Source of the DNA: a bacterium
GTDB taxonomy: Bacteria; Patescibacteriota; Minisyncoccia; Portnoybacterales; JAGGTM01
NCBI GenBank assembly: GCA_021163745.1
Contig: JAGGTM010000070.1
Coordinates: forward strand, 1 to 15,731
Direction: 5' to 3'
Length of the DNA stretch: 15,731 nt
The notes beneath the pieces are model-generated. The model saw only the letters and a list, made by a program, of their open reading frames with translations. It was not told the origin of the DNA and searched no databases. Below, piece by piece: positions 8,034 to 13,796 of this stretch. Position 1 is the first letter of the stretch; each line of letters begins with the position of its first letter. Position numbers and translations under genes: made by a program.

Positions 8034-8059
8034 AAAGCACTCTTCCGAGAGTGCTTTTT
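8034..8059 (+). terminator. Intrinsic terminator of rnpB
   Basis: A perfect 10-bp stem, AAAGCACTCT and AGAGTGCTTT around the loop TCCG, ends in a run of five T (8055-8059). It begins one base after the predicted 3' end of RNase P RNA. On the opposite strand the tail is poor, so it probably does not stop the converging wzy-like transcript efficiently. Confidence 0.9.
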
Positions 8060-8085
8060 AATATCTAATACTTGCAAAGAACGTC

Positions 8086-9483
8086 TTATCCGTTTTTGGC
8101 AGAAAGTCCCAAAATTAACCAAAATATTAATTGACCTGATTGAATGGTAATTAGAAAATGATCAAATAAACCTATTATAAGAAGGCATAGCACACATATG
8201 ATATAAGAAAAATTAAATACAGATTGGGAATTTGTTTTTAATTTAAACAATGAGTTTCTTATCAAACAAATAACAAAGAAAAGAAAAAATCCCAAGCCTA
8301 GAAGACCGACTTCGCTTGCCATAAGAAGATATATATTGTGAACGGGTTGAATCATCCAAGAATTCCTGATATCTGCGAAACTACTTAACTTTACAGGAAA
8401 TTGAGATAATCCAATTCCTAAAATGGGAAATGAAAAAATCATAACAGAAGCAATTTGAATATAAAAAATTCTTAAGCTGACTGCCTGTTCCTGCGGAGAA
8501 ACTCTGAATCTAAAAGATAATTCTGGAAACAGTAAAATGATAAATAATAAATTATAAATTATAAAAAACAAAGCAAGCTCTTTAATTTTTCTTTTATATA
8601 AATTATATCTCCAAAACCAAATGAAAAATAAAATGCTCGTTAAAATCCATAAAAGAAACACTACTCTTGAAAAAGTCAAATATAAAGAAAATATAAGCAA
8701 TGGATAAATTCCTGCTAATATAATTCCGTTTAATGGAACTATATCTTTTTTTATTTCTCTTTTTATAAACTTCGCACCATTTTTGTTGCAAAAGTAGTAC
8801 GGGGTAAATTTCTTGTTCCAATTAGGAATTTTTATATATAAAAAGAATAAAAAAATTAAACATATTAAGATAAATGTTGCTAAAATATTTGGATGCGGAA
8901 ATGTTCCATAAGCGCGGATAAATTTTAAGTTTTCTGCGGTTATTTTTGCTACTCCATAAATGTCTATTCCTAAAAAGCTTTCTCCTAATATTTTTAATCC
9001 CGCACTTCTTTGATATGCGTATTGGAAAATAGAAATAAATGATTGAAAAACTGCGTTGAAAATAAAAATCAAAGGAACTATAGGAATTTTTACCTCTCGC
9101 AGAAAAATTCCATCTTCTTTATATCTATTTTTTACATACCAAAATAATCCTATAAATTCTAATAATTTAATCCATTTATAAATACCCAAAAAAATATTAT
9201 CTGCTCTTATTAAAGAAACTAAGCTAATTATTAAAAACAAAACTAAAGACAAATCTATAATATGTTTTCTAGCCCATATTGCGTTTAATCTATTAAAGTA
9301 ATTTTTTTTCGTTTTAAAAGCATGGAAAAACCAGAAAAAAAATAAAGAAAAAATCAATAAATCAGTAAAATAAAAAGAAACAGATTGAAATTCATTGCTG
9401 TTCCAGAATAAAATTTTTCTTGTTTGAAAAGGGATGCAGAAAATCAATAAATAGAAAAAAAATTTTTCTATATAAGAAAGCAT
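8086..9483 (-). CDS. O-antigen ligase / Wzy-like polytopic membrane protein, 465 aa
   Basis: This is a predicted integral membrane protein of the O-antigen ligase (Wzy_C, PF04932) type, which uses polyprenyl-linked glycans as donors to polymerise or attach surface polysaccharide on the outer face of the membrane. About ten hydrophobic segments span the length. Family-like motifs are RAYGTFPHPNILATF (190-204) and the TFSR segment (270-273, LYLTFSRVVFLLWIL), followed by a large loop and QPVHNIYLLMASEVGLLG. Residues about 227-238 (TPYYFCNKNGAK), in a predicted basic cytoplasmic loop, are encoded by a 35-bp palindromic insert (8770-8804). The reading frame is preserved. It follows the MurE-like gene by 50 nt and converges on rnpB. 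Whether it is a polymerase, a ligase or a protein-glycosylating enzyme cannot be decided from sequence. Confidence 0.85.
   Translation of the reverse strand: MLSYIEKFFFYLLIFCIPFQTRKILFWNSNEFQSVSFYFTDLLIFSLFFFWFFHAFKTKKNYFNRLNAIWARKHIIDLSLVLFLIISLVSLIRADNIFLGIYKWIKLLEFIGLFWYVKNRYKEDGIFLREVKIPIVPLIFIFNAVFQSFISIFQYAYQRSAGLKILGESFLGIDIYGVAKITAENLKFIRAYGTFPHPNILATFILICLIFLFFLYIKIPNWNKKFTPYYFCNKNGAKFIKREIKKDIVPLNGIILAGIYPLLIFSLYLTFSRVVFLLWILTSILFFIWFWRYNLYKRKIKELALFFIIYNLLFIILLFPELSFRFRVSPQEQAVSLRIFYIQIASVMIFSFPILGIGLSQFPVKLSSFADIRNSWMIQPVHNIYLLMASEVGLLGLGFFLFFVICLIRNSLFKLKTNSQSVFNFSYIICVLCLLIIGLFDHFLITIQSGQLIFWLILGLSAKNG
8770..8804 (-). mobile_element. Palindromic element copy C, in-frame insertion in wzy-like gene
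   Basis: On the minus strand this 35-bp unit reads CCCCGTACTACTTTTG, CAA, CAAAAATGGTGCGAAG. It matches the copy at 14773-14807 at 30/35 positions. TAAA lies directly on both sides (8766-8769 and 8805-8808). A longer imperfect direct repeat, TAAACTTC/TAAATTTC, is also visible. Element plus one TAAA is 39 bp, or 13 codons, so the frame is kept. No transposase is encoded here. Confidence 0.7.
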
Positions 9484-9490
9484 AAAAAAT

Positions 9491-9534
9491 ATTTACCCCA
9501 TATCTTGGTTTGCAGGCCAAGGTGTGGGGCAAAT
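9491..9534. repeat. Long imperfect hairpin between MurE-like and wzy-like genes
   Basis: The arm CCCCATATCTTGG (9496-9508) pairs with CCAAGGTGTGGGG (9517-9529), allowing two G-U pairs on the plus strand. Flanking ATTT and AAAT extend the stem with one mismatch. It shares the CCCC-RTAYC / GGTGYGGGG outer architecture and a preceding TTTA with the dispersed palindromes, but has a different inner stem. It touches the MurE-like stop codon and ends 7 nt before the ATG of the membrane-protein gene. It has no good T-run. Confidence 0.65.
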
Positions 9535-10883
9535 TAATGCTTTGCTGTAGAATTTAAAATTTTATAATACTCCTCTCTCGCTATCTTTCTATCATCCCAG
9601 GGAATCTTCTTGTTATTTTTTACACACATCCATGGCTCACATCCTTTCCCAGTAATAATTATAACATCTTTTTCTTTTGCTAATTTTAGCGCTTTTCTAA
9701 TTGCCTTTCTTCTGTCTAAAATTTTGTACAACAAATTAGAACTAGAACCCGCCAAATTTAAATAATTCATTAATCCTTTTTCAATATCTTTTATAATATC
9801 TAATGGATTTTCATCGTATGGATCCTCGTTAGTTAAAATGATACAATCACAATATTCTTTTGCAATCTTCCCCAATTCTCTTCTTTTCCATCTATCTCTT
9901 CCTCCTCCCGCGGAACCAAGTACGCAGATTAGCTTTGAGTTTTTGCTCTTAAATTTTGAACTTATTTTATAAACTTTTTTTAAAGCATCTGGTGTATGAG
10001 CATAATCCACGATTGTTTTTGGAGTTTCTAAAACTATCTCCATCCTCCCGGGAATGCTTTTAACTTTTTCCAATGCCTTTTCAATAATTTTCAAGGGAAT
10101 TCCCTCGCTTAGACCAACAGAAATAGCAGCTAAACAGTTATAAATATTAAACTCTCCAAGTAATTTTAAATTAAAATAAGTATCTTTAACCTTAAAACTA
10201 ATTCCATTTTTAGTAACTTTAATATCTTTTGCTATTATCAGGTCTTTTATATCTGACCTTAACTTATTTTTGCTTATGTTTATTCCGTAACCATATTTCT
10301 CCTCCGCCGGAAAACTTAAAAAATAATCCCTGTGTTTATCATCTAAATTTACAATTAATCTTTTAGACGACTTAAAAAGCTCTCCTTTGGCTTTTTTATA
10401 ATTTTCAAATCCTCTATGTGAGTCAATATGCTCTGGAGTCAAATTGGTAAAAACAGCAATATCAAAATCAATAAATCTGGTACGGTATTGTTTTATTCCC
10501 TCAGAAGTAACTTCAATGACTGCGTATTCGCATTTCTCATTCACCATCTCTTTTAACATTTTTTGTAGCTTAAATCTGCCTGGTAGAGTCATCTTTAGTC
10601 TATTTTGCCATTCTCTTTTTCCAATTTTAAACTTAAGGGAAGACACACATCCAACTTTTTTTCCTGCGCTTTCTAAAACTTTCCCAGTTAAAAAAACAAC
10701 TGTAGACTTACCATTGGTTCCAGTTATGCCAATAACTTTTAGTTTTTTAGAAGGAAACCCATAAAAAAAAGCGGATAAAAACGCCAAGACAAAATGATAT
10801 GCCGGCTGAAAAAAAACAAACGCCGGCTTGGGTATAATTTTCTTTAGAAAGAATAAAACATTTTCCAACCGCACTTTTACCAA
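9534..10883 (-). CDS. murE: MurE-like Mur ligase (UDP-MurNAc-tripeptide synthetase family), 449 aa
   Basis: This is a predicted ATP-dependent ligase that adds the third peptide residue to UDP-MurNAc-Ala-Glu in peptidoglycan synthesis. The ATP-binding P-loop is GITGTNGKS (52-60), followed by EVTSEGIKQYR (124-134) and NLTPEHIDSHRGFENYKKAKGELF (147-170), where Lys166 matches the carbamylated lysine. The C-terminal domain shows DYAHTPDALKKVY (293-305) and GSAGGGRDRWKRRELG (323-338). The diaminopimelate-binding DNPR motif of E. coli MurE is replaced by NEDPYDENP (352-360), and GKGHE by GKGCE (412-416), so the third amino acid may not be diaminopimelate. The canonical N-terminal UDP-binding domain is absent; a hydrophobic stretch at about 22-43 sits there instead. 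The start is TTG at 10881-10883, with AAAAGG 7 nt upstream; a GTG at 10874 is an alternative. Confidence 0.85.
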   Translation of the reverse strand: MVKVRLENVLFFLKKIIPKPAFVFFQPAYHFVLAFLSAFFYGFPSKKLKVIGITGTNGKSTVVFLTGKVLESAGKKVGCVSSLKFKIGKREWQNRLKMTLPGRFKLQKMLKEMVNEKCEYAVIEVTSEGIKQYRTRFIDFDIAVFTNLTPEHIDSHRGFENYKKAKGELFKSSKRLIVNLDDKHRDYFLSFPAEEKYGYGINISKNKLRSDIKDLIIAKDIKVTKNGISFKVKDTYFNLKLLGEFNIYNCLAAISVGLSEGIPLKIIEKALEKVKSIPGRMEIVLETPKTIVDYAHTPDALKKVYKISSKFKSKNSKLICVLGSAGGGRDRWKRRELGKIAKEYCDCIILTNEDPYDENPLDIIKDIEKGLMNYLNLAGSSSNLLYKILDRRKAIRKALKLAKEKDVIIITGKGCEPWMCVKNNKKIPWDDRKIAREEYYKILNSTAKH

Positions 10884-10885
10884 AA

Positions 10886-10919
10886 GATAGCCTTTTGTAA
10901 CTTTACTAAATTGGCTATC
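10886..10919. repeat. Hairpin between rpsP and MurE-like gene
   Basis: Perfect 7-bp arms GATAGCC (10886-10892) and GGCTATC (10913-10919) enclose 20 nt that begins TTTTGTAAC, a string also central to the dispersed palindromes. Overall length is 34 nt. On the minus strand it starts 7 nt after the rpsP stop and is followed by TTTTGG, so a weak terminator is possible. Its 3' arm contains part of the AAAAGG ribosome-binding site proposed for the MurE-like gene. Membership of the palindrome family is uncertain. Confidence 0.55.
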
Positions 10920-10926
10920 GTCAACT

Positions 10927-11346
10927 TTATGTATTTTTATCCTTCTCTTTTTCCTCTGATTTCTCTTCTTCCTTTTCCTCTGATTTCTCTTCGGTTTTTT
11001 TCTCTATCTGCTCCTCGGTTTGTTCTTTTTCTTTCAACTCTTCTCCTTTCTCTTCCTTCTGAGCGGACTCTTTCTTTTTTCTCTCTTTTATTCTCTTCGG
11101 CCTTTTTTCCCCTTTAATAACCTTTTCTCTAATCAATAAATTCCATACACTATCAGAAATCTTTGCTCCTTTTGAAATCCAGTAATTAATCCTTTCTTTA
11201 TTTAAATTTGCCTTTTTTAGATGAGGATTGTAACTTCCTAGCAATTCTAAAAATTTTCCTTTTACCGAAAAGGATTTTTCGGTCACTACTATCCTGAAAC
11301 TTCTCTGATGTTTTTTTCCAACTGGATAAAATCTAATAATTAACAT
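10927..11346 (-). CDS. rpsP: 30S ribosomal protein S16 with long charged C-terminal tail
   Basis: S16 is a structural protein of the small ribosomal subunit, needed for 30S assembly. The core (about 1-85) is clear: MLIIRFYPVGKKHQRSFRIV, the conserved GSYNPH (37-42), and ERINYWISKGAKISDSV (51-67). Typical S16 is 80-90 residues; this one is 139, because residues 86-139 form a low-complexity Lys/Glu tail. Part of that tail is a tandem duplication in the DNA (10949-10992). The ATG at 11344-11346 has no Shine-Dalgarno site; a 9-nt repeat array occupies the place where one would be. It sits between rnc and the MurE-like gene in a leftward housekeeping run. The tail is probably disordered and is inferred not to be essential for the fold. 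Confidence 0.95.
   Translation of the reverse strand: MLIIRFYPVGKKHQRSFRIVVTEKSFSVKGKFLELLGSYNPHLKKANLNKERINYWISKGAKISDSVWNLLIREKVIKGEKRPKRIKERKKKESAQKEEKGEELKEKEQTEEQIEKKTEEKSEEKEEEKSEEKEKDKNT
10949..10992. repeat. 24-bp-period tandem duplication inside rpsP tail
   Basis: TTTTCCTCTGATTTCTCTTC occurs exactly at 10949-10968 and again at 10973-10992, a period of 24 bp. On the coding strand this gives two copies of an 8-residue Glu/Lys/Ser unit (EEKSEEKE-like). It shows recent slippage growth of the S16 tail. Confidence 0.85.
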
Positions 11347-11350
11347 GATA

Positions 11351-11395
11351 GGTATTATTGGTCTTATTGGTCTAATAGGTCAAATTGGTCTAATG
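11351..11395. repeat. 9-bp tandem repeat, five units, between rnc and rpsP
   Basis: Five consecutive units read GGTATTATT, GGTCTTATT, GGTCTAATA, GGTCAAATT and GGTCTAATG (consensus GGTCTAATT). They fill almost the entire 51-nt gap from the rnc stop to within 4 nt of the rpsP ATG. On the mRNA the unit is AATTAGACC-like and offers no Shine-Dalgarno site. Confidence 0.88.
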
Positions 11396-11397
11396 AA

Positions 11398-12090
11398 TTA
11401 TGAGTTCCACCCCTTTTTTTCTAATGCGTTTTTTGCCGCATCCTCCTGAGCTTCTCGTTTAGAATCTCCCTCTCCTTTCGCTATCAAGTCATTTTCCAAA
11501 AATACTCCCACTATGAAATGTTTTCTGTGATCCGGACCCCATTCTTCTAACACTTCGTAAGTGGGCGTAATTCCCACCCTGTCCTGCGCTTCTTCCTGAA
11601 ATCTGCTTTTAGGATCTTTATAAAGTTGCTTCTCTAGTATTTCTGGTAATTCCTTTATAATATTTTTATCAACAAATTCCTTTGCTTTTTTATATCCTTT
11701 ATCTAAATAGATTGCCCCTATTATTGCCTCAAATGCGTTAGCTAAAATACACTCTTTTGCGCGCGGGGTATCCTTCTCCTCTCCCTTTGAAAGAAACAAA
11801 TATTTATTAATCCCTAATCTTCTAGCGATCTTTGCCAACATCTTTGAGTTAACTAATGCAGCTCTCCAAGAGGTAAGTTCTCCCTCCGGATTGGGGTAAT
11901 TCCTATACAAATACTCTGTCACTGCCAATTCCAACACCGCGTCACCTAAAAATTCCAATCTTTCGTTATTGCCTAAATAAAAATCTGGATTTTCATTTAT
12001 ATATGAACGGTGAACTAATGCCTGTTTAAGCAAATCTTTGTTATTAAACTTGATGCCAAGTTTTTGTTCAAGTTTTGAAAGTTGATTCAC
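11398..12090 (-). CDS. rnc: Ribonuclease III, 230 aa
   Basis: This is a double-strand-specific endoribonuclease for rRNA processing and mRNA turnover, active as a dimer in the cytoplasm. The catalytic domain carries the signature NERLEFLGDAV (42-52), including Glu46 and Asp50. The second metal-binding segment is ANAFEAIIGAIYLDKG (117-132). Glu121 is kept, but the preceding acidic position (Asp114 in E. coli) is Asn118 here. A double-stranded RNA-binding domain occupies about 160-228 (DPKSRFQEEAQ through KREAQEDAAKNALE). Length is normal. The start is GTG at 12088-12090, because the family N-terminus begins right there (LEQKLGIKFNNKDLLKQALVHRSY) and no ATG is near. It lies between nusB (124 nt upstream) and rpsP. 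Confidence 0.95.
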   Translation of the reverse strand: MNQLSKLEQKLGIKFNNKDLLKQALVHRSYINENPDFYLGNNERLEFLGDAVLELAVTEYLYRNYPNPEGELTSWRAALVNSKMLAKIARRLGINKYLFLSKGEEKDTPRAKECILANAFEAIIGAIYLDKGYKKAKEFVDKNIIKELPEILEKQLYKDPKSRFQEEAQDRVGITPTYEVLEEWGPDHRKHFIVGVFLENDLIAKGEGDSKREAQEDAAKNALEKKGWNS

Positions 12091-12106
12091 TTAATTTATC
12101 TCAAAA

Positions 12107-12194
12107 TCAAAACTCAAATATCAAAACCAATCTATTCTTAAAACTGCAAAATATAAATCCTATGCCATTATAGGTTTTAATCTTTGAGTTTTGA
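12107..12194. repeat. Inverted-repeat element between nusB and rnc
   Basis: The left arm (12107-12128) and right arm (12173-12194) are 22 nt each and complementary at 20 positions. Weaker similarity extends outward to roughly 12095 and 12206. The arms are built from CAAAA/CTCAAA words. The centre has a small CCTAT/ATAGG hairpin (12159-12174) but no coding frame. It fills nearly all of the 124-nt gap, so it resembles a small MITE-like or palindromic intergenic repeat. Confidence 0.7.
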
Positions 12195-12214
12195 ACCTTG
12201 AGTTTTTAATTTAC

Positions 12215-12655
12215 TTATTCTTCTTTCCCTGGTTCTCCGATTTCTCTGTAAACCGTACCTAAAACTCCGTTAACAAACTTACCCGACGTCTCTCCGCCAA
12301 AACTTTTTGCCAACTCGATTGCTTCGTTTATGGCAACTTTTGGAGGCACCTCTTTTCTATTCCCAAACAAAAGTTCATATAATCCTATACGCAATACATT
12401 TCTGTCTATTGGAGAAATTTGATCAATAGGCCACTGAGGAGCTGCTTTTTCTATGATTTTATCTATCTCTTGCAAATGATCAAATACGCCCTTAACTAAC
12501 TTTTTCACAAACTCAACATCCTCCTCCAGTCCAGGACCAAATTCTCTTATATTTCTATCAACTATTCCATTTAGCTTATCGGGATTATTCCCGTTGAAAT
12601 CCCACTCGTACAACGATTGCATAGCAATTGACCTAGCAAGATGACGAGAAGCCAT
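12215..12655 (-). CDS. nusB: Transcription antitermination protein NusB, 146 aa
   Basis: This small all-helical RNA-binding protein pairs with NusE (ribosomal protein S10) on boxA RNA to prevent premature termination of rRNA transcription. It begins MASRHLARSIAMQSLYEWDF, the usual arginine-rich helix. Further conserved segments are PQWPIDQISPIDRNVLRIGLYELLF (about 88-112) and VAINEAIELAKSFGGETSGKFVNGVLG (118-144). Length and architecture are standard. The ATG at 12653-12655 lacks an obvious Shine-Dalgarno site. It is second in the leftward run after rpmF and before rnc, a sensible grouping of ribosome-biogenesis functions. Confidence 0.95.
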   Translation of the reverse strand: MASRHLARSIAMQSLYEWDFNGNNPDKLNGIVDRNIREFGPGLEEDVEFVKKLVKGVFDHLQEIDKIIEKAAPQWPIDQISPIDRNVLRIGLYELLFGNRKEVPPKVAINEAIELAKSFGGETSGKFVNGVLGTVYREIGEPGKEE

Positions 12656-12672
12656 AAATATTAACTCAAAAA

Positions 12673-12723
12673 ACCAAATACCAAATCTTTTAAATTAGCT
12701 TATTTTCGGATTTGAAATTTGAA
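12673..12723. repeat. Degenerate inverted repeat between rpmF and nusB
   Basis: ACCAAATACCAAATC (12673-12687) and GATTTGAAATTTGAA (12709-12723) are complementary at 11 of 15 positions. Composition and word use resemble the element at 12107-12194. It occupies the 76-nt gap between the two genes. This may be an eroded copy of the same kind of repeat, or only AT-rich sequence. Confidence 0.35.
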
Positions 12724-12731
12724 ATTTAAGT

Positions 12732-13022
12732 TTAATAACTTTTAGATAATTCCTTCATGCTTAGTTCCCTGCCTCTACCTGCCATTTTTTCTTCCGTTTC
12801 AGATATTTCCTTTTCTTTTCTCTTTTTCTCCTTCTTAGTTAATTTACTTAATACATCTATCACCTCCATGCCAGCGTAACTCCCGCAATTCCAACATAAA
12901 GTATGGGGCAATACAGGTGAGCCGCATTTAGGACAAATAGTAAAAACCTGCTTTTTTAAAGCATGATGCGACCTCCTTTTATTTCTTCTTGATTTGGTAT
13001 GCCTCTGTTTTGGTACTGCCAT
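12732..13022 (-). CDS. rpmF: 50S ribosomal protein L32, 96 aa
   Basis: L32 is a zinc-ribbon protein of the large ribosomal subunit. The N-terminus MAVPKQRHTKSRRNKRRSHH is diagnostic. Two CxxC pairs, CPKC (30-33) and CWNC (43-46), are intact, so this is the zinc-binding form. The protein is longer than the usual ~57-60 residues because of a Lys/Glu-rich tail from about 60 to 96. The ATG at 13020-13022 is preceded by AGGA 7 nt upstream. The same bases could be part of a weak -10 (TAGGAT, 17 nt after TTGCAA), so a leaderless transcript is an alternative reading. It is the first gene of the housekeeping run that continues to nusB, rnc and rpsP. Confidence 0.95.
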   Translation of the reverse strand: MAVPKQRHTKSRRNKRRSHHALKKQVFTICPKCGSPVLPHTLCWNCGSYAGMEVIDVLSKLTKKEKKRKEKEISETEEKMAGRGRELSMKELSKSY

Positions 13023-13166
13023 GTTTCTATCCTATCAAATAAAAATCAATTTTGCAAGTAATTATTAATATAGAATTCAAAAAGAAACTCTAAACAACAA
13101 AACAATTCTTTCTTCTTTTCTTTCTTTTCTCGTCTTGAAACTCTTTTTCTCACCCTTAAAATCCCT

Positions 13167-13212
13167 ATCATCCCATATTTTGATATTTTGATATTTTGAT
13201 ATATGGGATGAT
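13167..13212. repeat. Perfect 12-bp inverted repeat around an 8-nt microsatellite
   Basis: The arms ATCATCCCATAT (13167-13178) and ATATGGGATGAT (13201-13212) are exact reverse complements. The 22-nt loop is nearly three units of TTTGATAT. It lies in the 282-nt gap between rpmF and the pilin-like genes, 3 nt from a copy of the dispersed palindrome. Neither side has a T-run, so I do not call it a terminator. The rest of the gap nearest rpmF (13023-13166) is AT-rich and shows no gene. Confidence 0.8.
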
Positions 13213-13215
13213 TAA

Positions 13216-13250
13216 CCCAGCATCACTTTTGTAATAAAGATGGTGCTGGT
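13216..13250 (+). repeat. Palindromic element copy D, downstream of pilin operon
   Basis: This 35-bp unit reads CCCAGCATCACTTTTG, TAA, TAAAGATGGTGCTGGT. It matches the copy at 14773-14807 at 28/35 positions, with no length change. Several differences keep or restore pairing: A-T at stem position 4 where the other copy has C-A, and C-G at position 6 where the other has T-G. It directly follows the pilin-operon terminator on the minus strand. No convincing flanking duplication is seen. Confidence 0.78.
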
Positions 13251-13251
13251 C

Positions 13252-13277
13252 AAAAATAAAAGAGCTTTTAAAAGCTC
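13252..13277 (-). terminator. Intrinsic terminator of the tRNA/pilin operon
   Basis: On the minus strand the 16-nt palindrome GAGCTTTTAAAAGCTC is followed by TTTTATTTTT. The run of A before the hairpin can extend the stem by pairing with the T-rich tail. It lies about 28 nt beyond the stop of the last pilin-like gene and is well placed to end that transcript. Confidence 0.85.
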
Positions 13278-13304
13278 ATTTTATTACCTTAAAAAAAACA
13301 AATT

Positions 13305-13709
13305 TTATTTTACTGTTTTAATGCTCCTCCTAACTTCTCCTGCTTTGCCAATAGACATTACCGCGGTGACATCACTCCATTTAACCGCGGTATCCGGCTC
13401 TACCTTAATGCAATATGAAGCATCGCCTACTGCAGGACAATCTGTTCCTAATGTGCAGTTTGTGCCACATACGTTATCCAGTCCTCCATTAGGGTTATTT
13501 TTTACTTGAGCTAATGCCCATTCCAAACCAGAATCTGCTGCTTCATAAGCCCGAACAGACTCACTACTCGCCACAGACATTTTCATCTGTTTTATTATAA
13601 TTTCAGAAATAGTAAAAGCAATTACGAGTGTAATTGCCATAACAAGAACAGCCAAAAGAATCCCTATTTGTCCATCAGACGCTTGATTTTTAGATAATTT
13701 CACTTTCAT
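13305..13709 (-). CDS. PilX-like minor pilin / pilus-assembly protein, 134 aa
   Basis: This is a small, probably envelope-anchored protein and the last gene of the pilin-like set. It has one hydrophobic helix (about 14-36, QIGILLAVLVMAITLVIAF) starting after a DGQ motif, instead of a canonical prepilin G|F site. Next comes YEAADSGLEWALAQV (55-69), the AAESGLE-like motif typical of PilX / GspK-like N-terminal regions. The short C-terminal part has four cysteines (81, 85, 91, 100) that could form disulfides. The ATG is at 13707-13709 and the gene lies 87 nt after the PilW-like gene. Context points to a minor-pilin role in type IV pilus or pseudopilus priming. The family-level call is moderate because the protein is short and lacks a standard cleavage site. 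Confidence 0.65.
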   Translation of the reverse strand: MKVKLSKNQASDGQIGILLAVLVMAITLVIAFTISEIIIKQMKMSVASSESVRAYEAADSGLEWALAQVKNNPNGGLDNVCGTNCTLGTDCPAVGDASYCIKVEPDTAVKWSDVTAVMSIGKAGEVRRSIKTVK

Positions 13710-13746
13710 AGAATTAAAAAAATTTAAACTTCTTTATCTATTTTAA

Positions 13747-13780
13747 TATAATTTCAGATTTATCTGTTATAATTTCAGAT
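13747..13780. repeat. 13-bp direct repeat in gap between pilin genes
   Basis: TATAATTTCAGAT occurs at 13747-13759 and 13768-13780. The first 12 bases recur at 13596-13607 inside the downstream PilX-like gene. The pattern suggests local duplication of a gene-start fragment, but the sequence is short and AT-rich. I see no function. Confidence 0.5.
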
Positions 13781-13796
13781 GATTTTGAAATTTTTT

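Noticed and set aside
8603..8821. Second minus-strand frame of 72 codons inside the wzy-like gene
   Set aside because: It is an alternative frame of an AT-rich membrane-protein gene with a clear protein in the other frame.
10801..10827. Two GCCGGC boxes 15 nt apart inside the MurE-like gene
   Set aside because: They encode ordinary residues around PKPAF and QPAYH, form only a 6-bp self-complementary match, and have no copies elsewhere.
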